Part shown: piece by piece, positions 11,971 through 23,798 of the stretch
How the letters are laid out: every line of letters starts with the position of its first letter
Position numbering within the stretch: the stretch's first letter is position 1
Source: Gentiana macrophylla
Taxonomy: Eukaryota; Streptophyta; Magnoliopsida; Gentianales; Gentianaceae
DNA: 64,000 nt
NCBI GenBank assembly: GCA_026214975.1
Contig: CM047810.1
Coordinates: 1,922,001-1,986,000, forward strand
Reading direction: 5' to 3'
Translations under genes and position numbers: made by a program
Notes under the pieces: generated by a model
Told to the model about the DNA's origin: nothing
What the model saw: only the letters and a program-made list of their open reading frames with translations
Database searches by the model: none

Positions 11971-14340
11971 CTATGTATATGATTTTCCAATTTTTCAATT
12001 AGAAATTTGATGTGTAATTACACTTTTAAAATTCACTAAATGAATTTTATCGATGAGTCTATGTCATCTTTTGTAAACTAAGTATGGTCGTCTCGTTCAA
12101 CACAAGTGACACCCGTGACATACTTATACTATGTCACTTAAGTTTTTAAAGGCTTAATAGAAGAAAACTTTTCGAAAAAATTAAGCGCATTCATTGATAA
12201 TTACAACGTGCTTGTTACTTCCACATTTTTAATGAAGTCCTATTTCAACGATTCGATGAGTCTAGAGATTAAAGTTGTAAAAAATATGACGAGAAAGTTA
12301 AATTCAAAATTAAATTTTCACTACTAGATTTTTATTTTAGGAATAATAAACTATAAAGTCTATCCTACCATTCCAAGGATTTAACCTCGTATATAATCTT
12401 GTCCGAGAGGGTCGATATCGATCTTATGACGGTTAAATCGAGACAATGTCTCTCAATGATTAAGCTTCGAGAATTGAACATCTCACGGGAATCGACATCC
12501 CGGACATTTAATCATTGATTACCTTCCTTTTCTAGCCTAGATATTTCAAAATATCCACAAAGAGTGTGACCTACTATATCGGATCTCGAGTGCGCCCGAG
12601 TATGCCTACGAGGGGCGTGTCGATGACCAGGCGAGTACCGATATCCTATCCTTTCGGAGACCAAGTCTTGAATTTTGATAGCGGTGAACACCATCCGAAG
12701 GGGGCGAAATCAAAGCGGCACGAGGTGTCACCATTCTCTCACGTGCTTGCATCTATAGTAGAGGCCGTGGGGTTAGTGTGTCGCCTTCCCGCTCCCACTC
12801 AATATTTTGAAAAAGTGGTGGGTTTACTAATTACGGTTTTGGCCTTGACAATAAGAAACAATAAATCAAAGTACTCGAATAGGGTCGGTTATGTAGGCAA
12901 GCCTACGCCGTCTCGTTCGTTGGAACATATGTGACGATTCGAGCCAATCCGGCGGGAGAAGCCCGTTTAGCCCGAAGGCTTATCGGTTATGCTAAGTCCT
13001 ATCGAATCTGCATAACGTACATCACACGTGGAGGGAGTCGATTGAGCGAAGCTTCGGTTGAACTCGCCCAACCATGGTTAGACCATTTCGAACCCATGTA
13101 CTAAGATTCTCCGATTTCTAAGTTGTCACCCAAAGCATAATCTCGTTTTTGTTTAAAGTGGGTTCACCGAGAAGCCATCACCGAAAAAAGCTCAACGATT
13201 TATCCAAGTGGGATTCACCGAGAATCCATCACTAAAATCGTAAACGATTGACAAAAACCCGGGTCCTCGGTTTTTATAATTAGCTACTTATTAATTAACT
13301 ACCACATATTAAATTAATAAGCATTCATACTAATTATTCGAGTTATACATGCCTAATTTATTCGAAATAAACTAGCTACATGTATGCATTGGAGTGGAAT
13401 CATGAAGATGCAAGTCATGGCAATTTTCCGGTTTTAAGCACGTAATCTTGATCAAACACAAAATTATACCGAAAAGTAAACACCGAGATGGACCGTTGGT
13501 ACCCCCGACTAACTATTTTCTAAGGAAAAATAAAACTTAATCTATGTCTTCAAGTCTTGATCTTCAAATCTTGAACTCGAATCGCCGGATCACGAACCAC
13601 GAACACCCGAGAGGAGAAAGGCTTTTTAATTAAATAAAACCAATTTATTATAATTATCAAAAAAAAAAAACTTTTTTTTTTTTTTTTGTTAATGCGGCTG
13701 ATGAAACAAAAATTCCAGTTTTTTTTTTTTTTTTTAAATATGTCGGCTGTGAAAAAAAAAGGAATACAGGTTATAAAAAAAATAATAAAGCAGCCGCATG
13801 AAAAAAAAACTTAGCAGCATGTTTTACCCTAGCCGCAAGCTAGGGTTTTGTTAAAAAAATCTTTTTGCAGCGGCAGAAAGCGCCGCTACAGGTGCTGCTG
13901 CAGCCTGTTTAAAGAAAAACAGAAGCTGTTGTGACGTTTTTAGCGCTGCTAAAGGTGCTGGACAGCTTTAAAAAACAAGGTTTTTAGCCGTTTCTCCTCG
14001 TTCATACCTTGGGTTTCGCCTTGATCTTCATCTTTTCTTCAAGATCTTCATCTTTTCGAGCCCGGAATAATAAAATTACAATAAAAGATGCTACTTTTAC
14101 ATAATTTTTGAAAATTGACATAAAAAAATACAATTCCTATGCTCAATTGTTACTAAACAAAGGAGCTACAAAATAGATCTACGGAAAACAAGTACCAACC
14201 CAATCCATCTCTTCAACCACAACATTCACAAGCATACAACATAATAATTTCGAATTTACAAAAAAAAGCGAAATAAAACACCTAAAACATCTTTTCCAAC
14301 TTCAGATCTAAAACTCATATTCTTTGATCGTTAGATCAAA

Positions 14341-14355
14341 GGCTCTGATACCACT
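14341..14355 (-). other. primer binding site (tRNA-iMet type)
   Basis: The minus strand reads AGTGGTATCAGAGCC right after the LTR end, containing the TGGTATCAGAGC complement of initiator tRNA-Met. This fixes the element on the minus strand. Confidence 0.9.
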
Positions 14356-16184
14356 TGTTAGAAGTAATATCGTCGGATCAATCATAGATTGACCCGATTA
14401 CGCAATGAAGCATCGGATCTATATCTAAACGAAAACCAAGAACATAAATTAAAGATCTAAAAATCTACGGGGGTTTAGGAGCCTACCTTTTTATGGTGCT
14501 TAACTCCAAGAACAAAAGGCTCCTTGAACACGTGATTGAGCGACCACCGTCTTCCAACGTGTGTCTCCCAAAGAACACCAAGTGGATGGTGTTTCCCCGC
14601 CCGGACCTCGCTTGATATGCTACCGGAATAATCCCAAGATTATTCCAACTCAAACTCGAAGAAAATAGCCGAAAATTCCAAGCTATTTTCTCCAATAAAT
14701 AACATGAATTGTTGTGTGTCAAAAGGCTTGGAAGAACTCTCTTTATATAGGAGAGTAAAACTTAACCTCCAAGGATTAAATAATTAAGAGATAATTATTA
14801 CATTAATCCTTTTTCCAAATAAAAGATAAATAAAATAATTATCCCAAACAAATTAGGATAAATCATATTATTATCTAATATTCCATGAATTATCATTTAA
14901 CAAATAAAAGATAAATCACATGTCGAATAATTATCAAGAAAAACTAATTTCACAATAATTAAATAATACAATAAAGATGCGCCACTTGCAAAACCCAAAA
15001 TAAGGTCCATACGCATTTTACTATATTTGACCAATTTGGTCAAAAAGGTCAACACACCAATTCGGTAAGTCGCGTTACTTAAAATGTCTTTTCCGTGTAT
15101 TTAATTATTTAGTCCCACTAAACAATTTAATCCATATCAATTAAATAGTCCAATCCAACTATTTAATTATAATTGAGTGCAACGACGACAGAAATCCAAT
15201 TATGCTATTTCGAGAGCCACGTCGGGGACAATGAACCCATATTCGGTAAATTACAATAAATTAGATAAAATTATTCGTCGAGACGAATAATTATATCCAA
15301 CATATTAATTCGGGATTACACCACCATAAACCCGAAATTGAACTCTATCGAATATAGATAACTTACACTCAATTTATGAGTCGAAATCGTCCATCGATAT
15401 AATCATTACATACGGATAAATCCTCCATGCGCTTCACTTCGATTCGGGATATTTCCGTAAACCCTTCTCGAAACATATTATCCTTATTTAACATTAACCC
15501 CTAGTGATCAATTAGTTCATAACCAATATAATATGAATCGGGCCCATCGATCGGTTTAGGGTCAACAAATAAGAGGCTGTCTATCTACTTCCCGAGGAAG
15601 GAATGGATTCCATATCTGTGATAACACGGACCACTCACTCATTCCGAATAGAGCCAACGAGAAGTGTTGGACCACATATCTTTAGAAGTGATCCTTACTA
15701 ACACATCAAACTCTACCCTAGTCTAAGCGGTTATGCATGATCACCTCGATTTGATTAATCCATATATGATCATCTTGTGATTCGATAAGACTTCTCGATC
15801 ACGGAATTATATCGAGAACTCAAATCAAATCGGTCGAATCTATATGATTATCATCATATATAAATGCCCCACTAGGTACCCTATTACCGACAGTCCGGAT
15901 AAGACCGTCACACCGTAAAGTGTTACAGGCGCATTAATAGCAAATTAATCATGAGACCCATACTCAGATTAATAAACGCTACGGACTAAGTTAATTTTAA
16001 GTACATCTCACTAACTCAATCCTCTTGTGTATAGCCATACACCGAAGTTATGTGATTACATAAACGAGATACTTAGGGTTTTCAGTAGTGTCTTAATTAT
16101 AAGCATACATGCATATAATAAGATGAATTTCTAATTCCGTCCTAAAACAATTATATAACTGTCTTTCGGGCACTATACCATACA
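14356..16184 (-). repeat. 5' LTR (minus orientation) of the LARD-like element
   Basis: 1,829 bp; matches 6844-8671 almost throughout. It starts TGTATGGTATAG on the minus strand and ends CTTCTAACA next to the PBS. Differences from its partner cluster, for example around 15190-15270. Confidence 0.9.
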
Positions 16185-16440
16185 GCATGATCTACCAGTA
16201 CTTGCCTTAGCTTTTGCATGGAAGGGTAGGTTCCAACTACGGGATTATATGTCGGTGAAATGCAGCTAGAGCACTCAACTATTCTGTAGTATGCATAAAG
16301 ATCTTCCAAATATTCAGTGGCTGCAAGTGGATTCTTAACATCACAAGTGTCAATGTCCAATATATAGACTCCTCAAATATATCTTCCATTTCAACCTCCA
16401 TTTGATCATTTTCATGAGATATCTCCTCAAATTGGGCAAT
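16185..16440 (-). pseudogene. cyclin B fragment fused to PAL fragment (right part of chimera)
   Basis: On the minus strand the order is an acidic EVEMEDI stretch, a frame change, then a B-type cyclin N-terminal segment (DIDTCDVKNPLAA.EYLEDLYAYYR...SCISPTY). This changes at about 16236-16250 into PAL sequence (TYPSMQKLRQVLVDHA). Cyclin B normally continues into the cyclin box (MR.ILIDWL); here PAL replaces it. The PAL part continues at 6838 across the LTR insertion, whose TSD gcatg falls in the VDHA codons. Both fragments are on one strand and lack start and stop signals, so no working protein is expected. Confidence 0.8.
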
Positions 16441-17525
16441 ATTGATTCAACTAAACAACCTGCCAATCAAAGTTGATCAAGGACAATCCCTCAGAAATCC
16501 ATTCAGGAGAAATCTTGATTTGTTAATAATATAGGTCTGAAATATTTATAATCATAAATTCGAATTCAAAAGGGCAGTTTGGCTGTGGAGAATCCTTCAT
16601 GACTATTGGCGTGATGAAGCCGATAAGTGTGGTTTGAGTTCAGGGACATAGCAATCGATCTGTTATGAGTTTGAATATAGCAACCTTCAAGTTATGCTGA
16701 TTACATTAATGCCCTTGTACGTATGTCTGTATATTTGAAAGACTACACACCAAAATGTCGAATCTTCAATTATTGATGGGTTTTTTTGCTTTTTTTTATA
16801 ATACACAAGGCACCATTTGAAACCTTTCTGTTAAAGAATTGTTGAATTGTTGAGAAGCTTCCATAAAATAAAATAAAATGAATAATACTATATTTAACCA
16901 CTAGAGTACTCCATAAAATACTACAAATGTTCGACTCTGAAATGTCACGGCCGGCCACTACTTTTATGCTTCAGATCGTAAACCAAATTATAGAATAAAT
17001 ACCATTGCATGTGTGAAAAAAATACCAAATCAATTTATGGTCTAATTAATGGCTGAGGGGATGTATATATATACACACGCATACAATACATACAATATAT
17101 ACGTACAGAAAAATATTGGTGAAGTTCATCGCCACTATTAATAAGTTTTAATAAAACTTCTTGAAATTGTATACCTGTACGTGATTGTGTTTAATTATAA
17201 AGAAAGAAATTGCATCATTGCAGGGAAGGTAGAGAATCGGGTACTTAAAGGATGGGAAATCATGTGGGATGTTGTTAATTGTTAAACACGTCAAGTGTGT
17301 CCTTCTAAAAGCATGGAATACAATGCACCACAGGTCCAATGGATTATATATATATATATATATATACTTCAAGTAAAAATCTCCATGGCGGATAAAAAAC
17401 AAAAGAAAAAAGTAAAAATCTCCATAACTAGTTCTATGGATACTTCAAGTAAAAATCTCTAAAACTAGTTCTTGGATATATGAATTATTTGATGGATATG
17501 GAAGGATCGACAACAGCTTACTTGT
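16441..17525. other. intergenic, no gene seen
   Basis: AT-rich, with a TA microsatellite at 17346-17366 and a 20-bp duplicated phrase around AGTAAAAATCTC near 17410-17460. Short open frames have no recognisable features. The cyclin fragment may extend a little past 16440, but I cannot follow it. Confidence 0.4.
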
Positions 17526-17721
17526 CTAGGACGGAGCCACGAATTGATGTTGGGTGGGCTAATGAATTAACTCTATGCTAATCTTCAGGTCATATGCTGA
17601 ATCCAGATGATATTACAAGTGAAACTGTGTTATATATATGGTTTTTTTTTTTTTTTAGTTTATCACAAAAAAAATTCGGGTGGTCTTAGCTCCTATCAAA
17701 CACCATACTACATCGTCCTTG
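17526..17721. mobile_element. possible hAT-type MITE
   Basis: The left end CTAGGACGGAGCCACG and the right end CATCGTCCTTG resemble decayed hAT terminal inverted repeats of the GGCGGAGCC class. The candidate 8-bp TSD (ttacttgt / ttattagc) matches at only 5 of 8 positions. Confidence 0.35.
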
Positions 17722-18593
17722 TTATTAGCGCTAGTAGTTATTCTTATCTCGAGTCCAGAGGTGTCTCCTGAGTTTTCTAAGGCCTTAAACCAATTTCTCC
17801 GAACGTGACTTAAAAAACAAGTCACATGTTTATACTAATAAACTCATAACACAAAGGGCTAGCATAGCATCCTGAGCAGTAAGGGCTAGCACTACCCATT
17901 CTTGAATTGGAAGCACACGGGGAATGGGATCTCTTCGGTTCAATCGTCCAGTGTTGTTATGCAAGCTGCTAGTGGCACTTCTCAATCCCGATTGTGGCTT
18001 CGCATTTGAATGCTTAAAGGAGCGGAAAGGCCGAATGTGACGCTTTGGGAAGCTCGCGGTAACTTCCTCAAGACAAAGGGGCTTATTGCTCAACGCATGC
18101 CTGGGGCCACCCCATTATATCCTTTTTTTGGGTCTAGTTGTGAGTCGATCCTGCATTCAGTTAGAGACCGTGGGTGGATCAATGAAATTTGGAAGAATCT
18201 TTTATCTGGCTTTACTAAGGAACATTTTTAAACTTTAAGATCAATATGTGGTTAATAGTCGTTGTGATGCAGATCAGAAATATATCTTCAAGAAAACTAT
18301 TGCGTGCGCGTGGTTCTAGATAAATAAAATTCTTTTTTTTAACACAACATAGATTTTCCTACCATTAATTTTTGTCATCTAGCATTATTGTGCATGAGGA
18401 TTGAGGATTAGCCTTGGTGTACAGTTTTTTATAATTATACTTCCAAGATTCTCTTTTCAGAAGGAAAAAAAAAAAAAAAAAAAAAATTAATTAATAATAT
18501 TATTATTATTATTATCGTGCAGTACATATTTTTCAGGTAAAGTAAATGGTGTAAACTTTTTGATAATATGCAAAAGAAGGAACCTTCTCATGG
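17722..18593. other. spacer before the proline-rich gene
   Basis: Two overlapping antiparallel open frames (17830-18093 minus, 18010-18231 plus) show no known domain and no start context, so neither is called. A poly-A run (18464-18486) followed by an ATT repeat (to about 18515) precedes the promoter. Confidence 0.4.
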
Positions 18594-18603
18594 CTATAAA
18601 AAG
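18594..18603 (+). promoter_or_regulatory. TATA box of the proline-rich protein gene
   Basis: CTATAAAAAG sits 57-66 bp upstream of the ATG at 18660, a normal spacing for a short plant 5' leader. Confidence 0.65.
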
Positions 18604-18659
18604 ATGGCATTACATCCATACTTTTGTCTAGGACACAAAACAACACCATTAGCTAAGCC

Positions 18660-19709
18660 ATGTCTGCACCAAAGTTTTTGATAATATTACTTTTTGGATT
18701 TGTATTCCTTTCTTCTATATCATTTGCTGAAGAAGAAGTACATCTTTCCTCCTCACAAGATCAATGGCTACAAATTTCCAACATTGATGATCATGAGGAA
18801 TTGGAAGATTCGATCGAACCGCTTGACCAGTACCACTGCCACCATCAATCTCACAGCTGTCACAAGCATCACAAGAAGCATCGTCCACCATCTTGTACGC
18901 CAACACTGAAGCCCAAGCACCCTTCACATCCGTCGGTTCAAACTCCAAGTCCAAGCCCTTTGAATCCTCAACCATATCCACCAATCAAGGCACCTAGCCC
19001 ACAACCATCAGTGAGTCATCCACGTTCACCGGATCAAGCACCTAGCCCACAACCATTTTTGCGTCTTCCACATTCGCCGGTTCAAGCGCCCAGCCCACAA
19101 CCAGGTGTGAATCATCCATATTCACCGGTTCAAGCTCCTAGCCCACACCCATTCATGGGTCATCCACTTTCACCGATTCAAGCGCCTAGTCCACTACCAC
19201 TAGTGAGTCATTCACATACACCGGTTCAAGCACCTAGTCCACAACCAATAATGAATCATCCACATTCACCGATACAAGCGCCTAGTCCACAACCGCTTGT
19301 GACTTATCCAAATTCACCGATTAAAGCGCCTAGCCCACAACCGTTTGTGACTCAACCACATCCACCGGTTCAAGCGCCTAGCCCTAGCCCACAACCGTTT
19401 GTGAGTCATCCACATTCACCGGTTCAAGCGCCTAGCCCACAGCCTTTCACAAGACATCCACATTCACCGGTACAAGCACCTAGCCCACAACCATTACTGA
19501 GTCATCAACATTCACCGGTTCAAGCGCCTATCCCACAATCACCCGCTGAATCCCCCAACGCAAAAGCGTCAAAGCACTTCCCTTATCCACCGGTCACAAC
19601 ACCTAGCCCCTCACCCATAACCTCACAACCTCCGGTTCAACCACCTAGCCAAACGAATCAAAACCGTTCCCATGTCCAACCGTCAAAGCGCCAAGCCCAT
19701 CGCCCATAA
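18660..19709 (+). CDS. secreted proline-rich / AGP-like repeat protein, frameshifted near the 3' end
   Basis: 349 residues with no intron. Residues 1-23 form a signal peptide (hydrophobic core ending SFA). Residues about 58-75 are a His/Cys-rich patch (CHHQSHSCHKHHKKH). Residues about 107-300 are twelve near-perfect 16-residue repeats built on PVQAPSPQP, with the AP and SP motifs that are hydroxylated and arabinogalactosylated in cell-wall glycoproteins. The role is probably extracellular matrix structure. The stop at 19707-19709 overlaps a new ATG (TAATG), and the next frame keeps the same style (VKAPSPSP, LKAPSPLP) to 19984. Loss of one C in an AGCC(C)AAACG run near 19651 would explain this. 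The start is supported by the TATA box and signal peptide. The His patch and leader resemble the gene at 23799. Confidence 0.85.
   Translation: MSAPKFLIILLFGFVFLSSISFAEEEVHLSSSQDQWLQISNIDDHEELEDSIEPLDQYHCHHQSHSCHKHHKKHRPPSCTPTLKPKHPSHPSVQTPSPSPLNPQPYPPIKAPSPQPSVSHPRSPDQAPSPQPFLRLPHSPVQAPSPQPGVNHPYSPVQAPSPHPFMGHPLSPIQAPSPLPLVSHSHTPVQAPSPQPIMNHPHSPIQAPSPQPLVTYPNSPIKAPSPQPFVTQPHPPVQAPSPSPQPFVSHPHSPVQAPSPQPFTRHPHSPVQAPSPQPLLSHQHSPVQAPIPQSPAESPNAKASKHFPYPPVTTPSPSPITSQPPVQPPSQTNQNRSHVQPSKRQAHRP
18970..19550 (+). repeat. 48-bp coding minisatellite, about 12 units
   Basis: The unit encodes a 16-residue repeat of the type SPVQAPSPQPfvshPH; one unit has two extra residues (SPSP). Unit length is a multiple of three, so copy-number change would keep the frame. 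Confidence 0.9.
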
Positions 19710-19984
19710 TGACCAACCCACAGCCACCCAAAGCTTCAAAACACTTTCAACATCCTCCACTCAAAGCACCTAGCCCACTACCCACACAAACCCTACCACA
19801 TCCACCAGCACCAAGCCCAAAACAACCGGTGCGCCGCCCGTGTCCACCAGCAGAGGAGGAAGTGAACCGCCTAAAACTTTCGAACAACCACCGCAACCCA
19901 ATTCCAGCATTAGTGTTGGAAAAGCTAGAGCTTGGAATTGGAAAGCCCTACAGACTACAAGTGCATGACTTCCTGCATGATTAA
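19709..19984 (+). pseudogene. displaced 3' part of the proline-rich gene
   Basis: A 91-residue frame continues the KAPSP/PPAPSP repeats of the upstream gene for about 45 residues, then becomes unlike them (PPAEEEVNRLKL...). In the third frame, from about 19852, the text is again Pro-rich (SEPPKTFEQPPQPNSS) to a TGA at about 19969, so a second frame slip near 19850 is likely. It is read as the tail of the same gene and not as a separate gene. No C-terminal Cys-rich (Ole e 1 / PAC) domain follows, unlike AGP31-type proteins. Confidence 0.6.
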
Positions 19985-20232
19985 TTAAATCCAGCAATTG
20001 TTATTATGAAGTTTAGAATCTTATAAATAAAAACTTTTATAAAAAAAAATGCATTGAGCTGTATCTTTGTGATTGTGCTTGATTACATATGCAGGATCAA
20101 TGTCATTAATTAATTACCACTTGAATGTATTTCCTGTAATAACGAGTTCAGTGTACGTTTATTATTGTATGGTATTTACAAATTAAGTTGTCGTTAATAT
20201 AAGTTTCAATGCAAGTGCCTTCTCTGTGCTAT

Positions 20233-20813
20233 CAGGGCCGGCCCTGGAAAACGTAGGCCTTTTAGTTCGAAGTAGTTTTTTTCCCAAAAAACATAATTAC
20301 AAAATATTACTTCAACATTTCGTTTTTAACATAAGTAGATACACAATTCAATTAATTGATGGCGCTTAAAACATACTACAAAGCGGGAAAATTCAACATG
20401 TGTTTTCTAGCGTATTTAAAACAAAACGAAATTCATACATTATACACAAAACATACTTACATATTACTAATTCAATATCATTTCTTGCGATCATTTAGAA
20501 TAAAATCACTCCAATAAACAAAAATGTATACATATGTGATGTGATGTGTATTCCAATAAAAAAAATGTATACATATGTGATGTATGTCTAAAATTTAGGC
20601 ATTGTAATTTTTTGAGAATTGATCAACAGAATTAAAGATTTTTTTAGGCCAAATAAATTTTTAGGCCTTTTTTAACACATTTTATTATGTTAGATTGGAT
20701 TGGATCGATACGGTATTTTTTTACTTTTAAGTGCGGAACATGTAACTTCGGGCCCCCGAAATAATTAGGCCTTAAGCCACCGCTTCCGCCACTTATAGCA
20801 TGGGCCGGCCTTG
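20233..20813. mobile_element. non-autonomous hAT element (581 bp)
   Basis: The terminal inverted repeats CAGGGCCGGCCCTGG (left) and CAAGGCCGGCCCAT (right, reversed) are flanked by a perfect 8-bp TSD, tgtgctat (20225-20232 and 20814-20821). There is no transposase frame. It lies in the 3' flank of the proline-rich gene. Confidence 0.92.
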
Positions 20814-22635
20814 TGTGCTATGATCAACTTATAACTTGTAAGGGTAAATTCTTGCATGCATGCACAATTCACATTAATCATGTAATGTAACTCATGTTAC
20901 AACTGAATACAACATTATATATAGTAGCCACAAATGCATACAAATGGCGTATGAGGGAGAAGGCCATATAAAGGCGAGTCCATTATATTTATATAACTCA
21001 CAAATTTTGAACTGATCGAGTTTGAATGGAGTTTTGAACTCGAAACAAACTGAATTGAGTCAAAAACATATGTGATCGAGTCGGTTATATTTATATAACT
21101 CACAAATAGCCCGATTTACTTACAACAGTAATTATATATCTTTAAAGTTAAAATGAAATTCGATCGACGGGTGAACAATTAATCTCTTGAAAATTCATAT
21201 ACTTCATAGATTGCATGTAGTAGACGACACGAATTTTAGAATGGTCAAAATACTGGTTTTTTGCACTCAAAATATAAAATAAAAAATACTGGTCTTTTTC
21301 TTTAGTTTTCAAAATAAAAATAATATCTGGTGCTCTAGCTATTGCTATTATGATCTAATGATAATGACTATGGTGTACCCCTACTTTTAAGAAGAAATAA
21401 ATCCAATTTATTTATTCTTTTGAAAAACATGACCATCTTATTATAATTTCATGGATCGATCATTGAGTGAAACTTCACATTTAGTTTCAATGTACACACG
21501 ATCATCACGTAGATGTACGCTCAAGTAAAAAATAAAAGAAGCAAAGGTAGACAAAAACAAATTAAATAAAAGGTTTTGTACCGTCATTTATCGTTGTATG
21601 AAGTTATTAGTATTTTGTACTATTATGATTATTCCGTAATGTCATACTTTCATTTTCTATTGTTATAAATTTTATAGATTTTTGTCCATAAGGACAAAAT
21701 TATCAAAAATTCGGGATAGAAGGAAACTGTAATTTAATAAGGACAAAACTAACAATTATGATGTAACAAATATGAAGTAACAAATGTGGAATAGAGTAAA
21801 TATGAAATAAAAATTGTGAAACACAAAGTAACATTAACACGTGAAGTAACAATTTTAAAGTAACAATTGTGATTTTTGTCCTTTATAATCATGAAAAATG
21901 TTACTTTTGTCCTTCCAGACTCATTTATTAATTTTTTTTTTTGTCCTTGTGGCCCCTTCCCCCTTTTATATTCTCATGTAACAATAGGTGTTTGGGGAAT
22001 GTTGAGGAGGTGTAGTGGAGTGCGTTTTCTAAAAAATAAAAAATTTGAGCTGATTTTTCTTGCAGGGGTTTGCAAGGGTGGGGGTGTGTGGGGTGAAGGG
22101 TCCACGAGAGACAAAATTGTTGGATGGCTGAATAGACACTAAATTTGTACACTTCTTTCATCTCACAATACAGTATAACATCGATAAATAAATACATTCA
22201 AAGAGAAAAAAAAATATTCGTTTAGCGAGGTTATTCGTTTATCGAACATTATTTTAAGCCCTTCTGCCCAATTAAGTCGGAACTAGAGAAAATTATTCAT
22301 TTGACGAGATTAATCATTTATCAAATATTTATTTATCGAGATTATGCTGTATTAGAGATTTTAACTCTTTGATTTTGTCACACATTCTCATAATTCAATG
22401 CAACACTGAATACACTATCCCATTTCACGTACTATTTATCTTAGATTAACTCATAAATATGTTAGTTTTTTGTATTCCAATGCATAAAACATATTTAGTG
22501 ATGAAGGATATATATTTTAGTCCTAAAATACTACAAAATATATACAATACATAATGACATTTTTAATTTTTTTTCTGCACGACTAAAATGCCTAATAATT
22601 TGAATGGGATTGAATACACTAGTGCTTGAATGCAC
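20814..22635. other. intergenic, no gene seen
   Basis: AT-rich. A direct repeat around TATATTTATATAACTCACAA occurs at about 20985 and 21086. Antiparallel short open frames at 21876-22197 have no known features. Confidence 0.4.
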
Positions 22636-22637
22636 TA

Positions 22638-22905
22638 CTCACTTTGTCCCTTAAAAATGTCACTATTTTAGTTCAAACATAACAATAAACTCAATAAATA
22701 CGTTGTGTCTTGGTATTACATTGACACGTTTGCCCTTTATTTGATATGTACTTTATTTGAAAAGTAAAAGAATATGAGTAACTAATGATGAACGATTAGG
22801 GGTATATGTTGAAAAAAGAGTGTTAAATGCTTTTGTAACATGACACTTTTTATAGGACAAACTATTTATAAAAAAAAATTAACATATTCTTAGGGACGGA
22901 GGGTG
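22638..22905. mobile_element. Stowaway-like MITE (268 bp)
   Basis: TA duplications (22636-22637 and 22906-22907) flank diverged inverted ends: CTCACTTTGTCCCTTAA on the left and CACCCTCCGTCCCTAAG (reversed) on the right. The ends match the CTCCCTCCGTCCC class of Tc1/mariner MITEs. Confidence 0.7.
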
Positions 22906-23177
22906 TACAACAATACATCTTTGTAAAGGAAATTGTAACATTGGTTTTATAAAAAAAATTGTTTTACAACAATTTCATAACTAACATAATCAAAGCCAAT
23001 GTGTAAAATTTTGACTTTTGTTACACCATACTTAATATGATTTTTGACCACAACTACCAGAAAATTATCACGTAACGTACATTGTCTAAATTTAATTTAC
23101 TAAAACAAACGAGTTTTTATTATGTAGTTTCAAGTTTTTATTGGCTGAATTATATGGTTTATTTAACATTTGATTTT

Positions 23178-23247
<70 letters not shown>
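23178..23247. repeat. (TA)n(TG)n compound microsatellite
   Basis: About 39 bp of TA repeats followed by about 28 bp of TG repeats, roughly 550 bp upstream of the His-rich gene. Confidence 0.95.
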
Positions 23248-23248
<1 letters not shown>

Positions 23249-23713
23249 ATATTTCAAACTGAAAATGTTAAGAAAAATCCATAGATCAAGAGTGAAAGAA
23301 ACAAAATGATATTTTGAAGAATAGAAGTATAAAATAGGTTAAACAAAATGTGACAAAATGTCTTTATTCCTCTACCAAAACAATGAATACATGGTGATAA
23401 TTGGCCTTACCTATTACATACAATGTACATCATCTGTCTAGAAAGCTTATAATTCTCATAAAAAAAGTGAGCTTATTATTGAATTATTTGATGTACGTAG
23501 TATTTTAGGACAAAATTACAATTTATCATTGAATAAAATTTATATTGATTTATAATAGTAATATGAAACACTAAAAAGAATACTTACATTATTCTTCTTC
23601 GATTGTCAAAAATTTCATACTCAGGTGGTTATAAACAAATTAAAACAATAAATGTGGACTTTGACCCAAACCTATACCCCTACCCCACCCCTCAATCCCT
23701 ATCAATTCCAGCC

Positions 23714-23726
23714 ACTATATATATCA
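23714..23726 (+). promoter_or_regulatory. TATA box of the His-rich protein gene
   Basis: CTATATATATCAC lies about 75-85 bp upstream of the ATG at 23799. Confidence 0.6.
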
Positions 23727-23798
23727 CACTAAACATTAGTTTGGACTCACAACACCATCAAAAGTAACCTTTAATTCATAGCAAATTAACACCCAACC

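Larger units (their letters stand above)
6844..16184 (-). mobile_element. non-coding LTR retrotransposon (LARD-like), 9,341 bp, minus strand
   Basis: Two matching LTRs (6844-8671 and 14356-16184) and a perfect TSD gcatg (6839-6843 and 16185-16189) define it. A tRNA-iMet-type PBS complement (14341-14355) abuts the right LTR, so the element reads on the minus strand. The 5.7-kb interior has no gag, protease, RT or integrase I can recognise on either strand; the longest open frames are about 60-120 codons and match nothing known. This fits a large retrotransposon derivative mobilised in trans. The iMet PBS and repeated PPT-like TAGTGGGAG motifs on the minus strand resemble Sirevirus-type copia elements; that assignment is inference. 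Confidence 0.9.

Noticed and set aside
12566..12934. 122-codon plus-strand frame inside the LARD-like element
   Set aside because: Wrong strand for the element, no recognisable motif, and no support from composition.
14341..14355. Reading the 6844-16184 element as plus-strand with a PPT here
   Set aside because: The sequence is the complement of a tRNA-iMet PBS, and the PPT-like runs by the left LTR are on the minus strand, so the element is minus-oriented.
17830..18231. Small antiparallel genes before the proline-rich gene
   Set aside because: Overlapping open frames without known domains, promoter or matching features. Likely chance.
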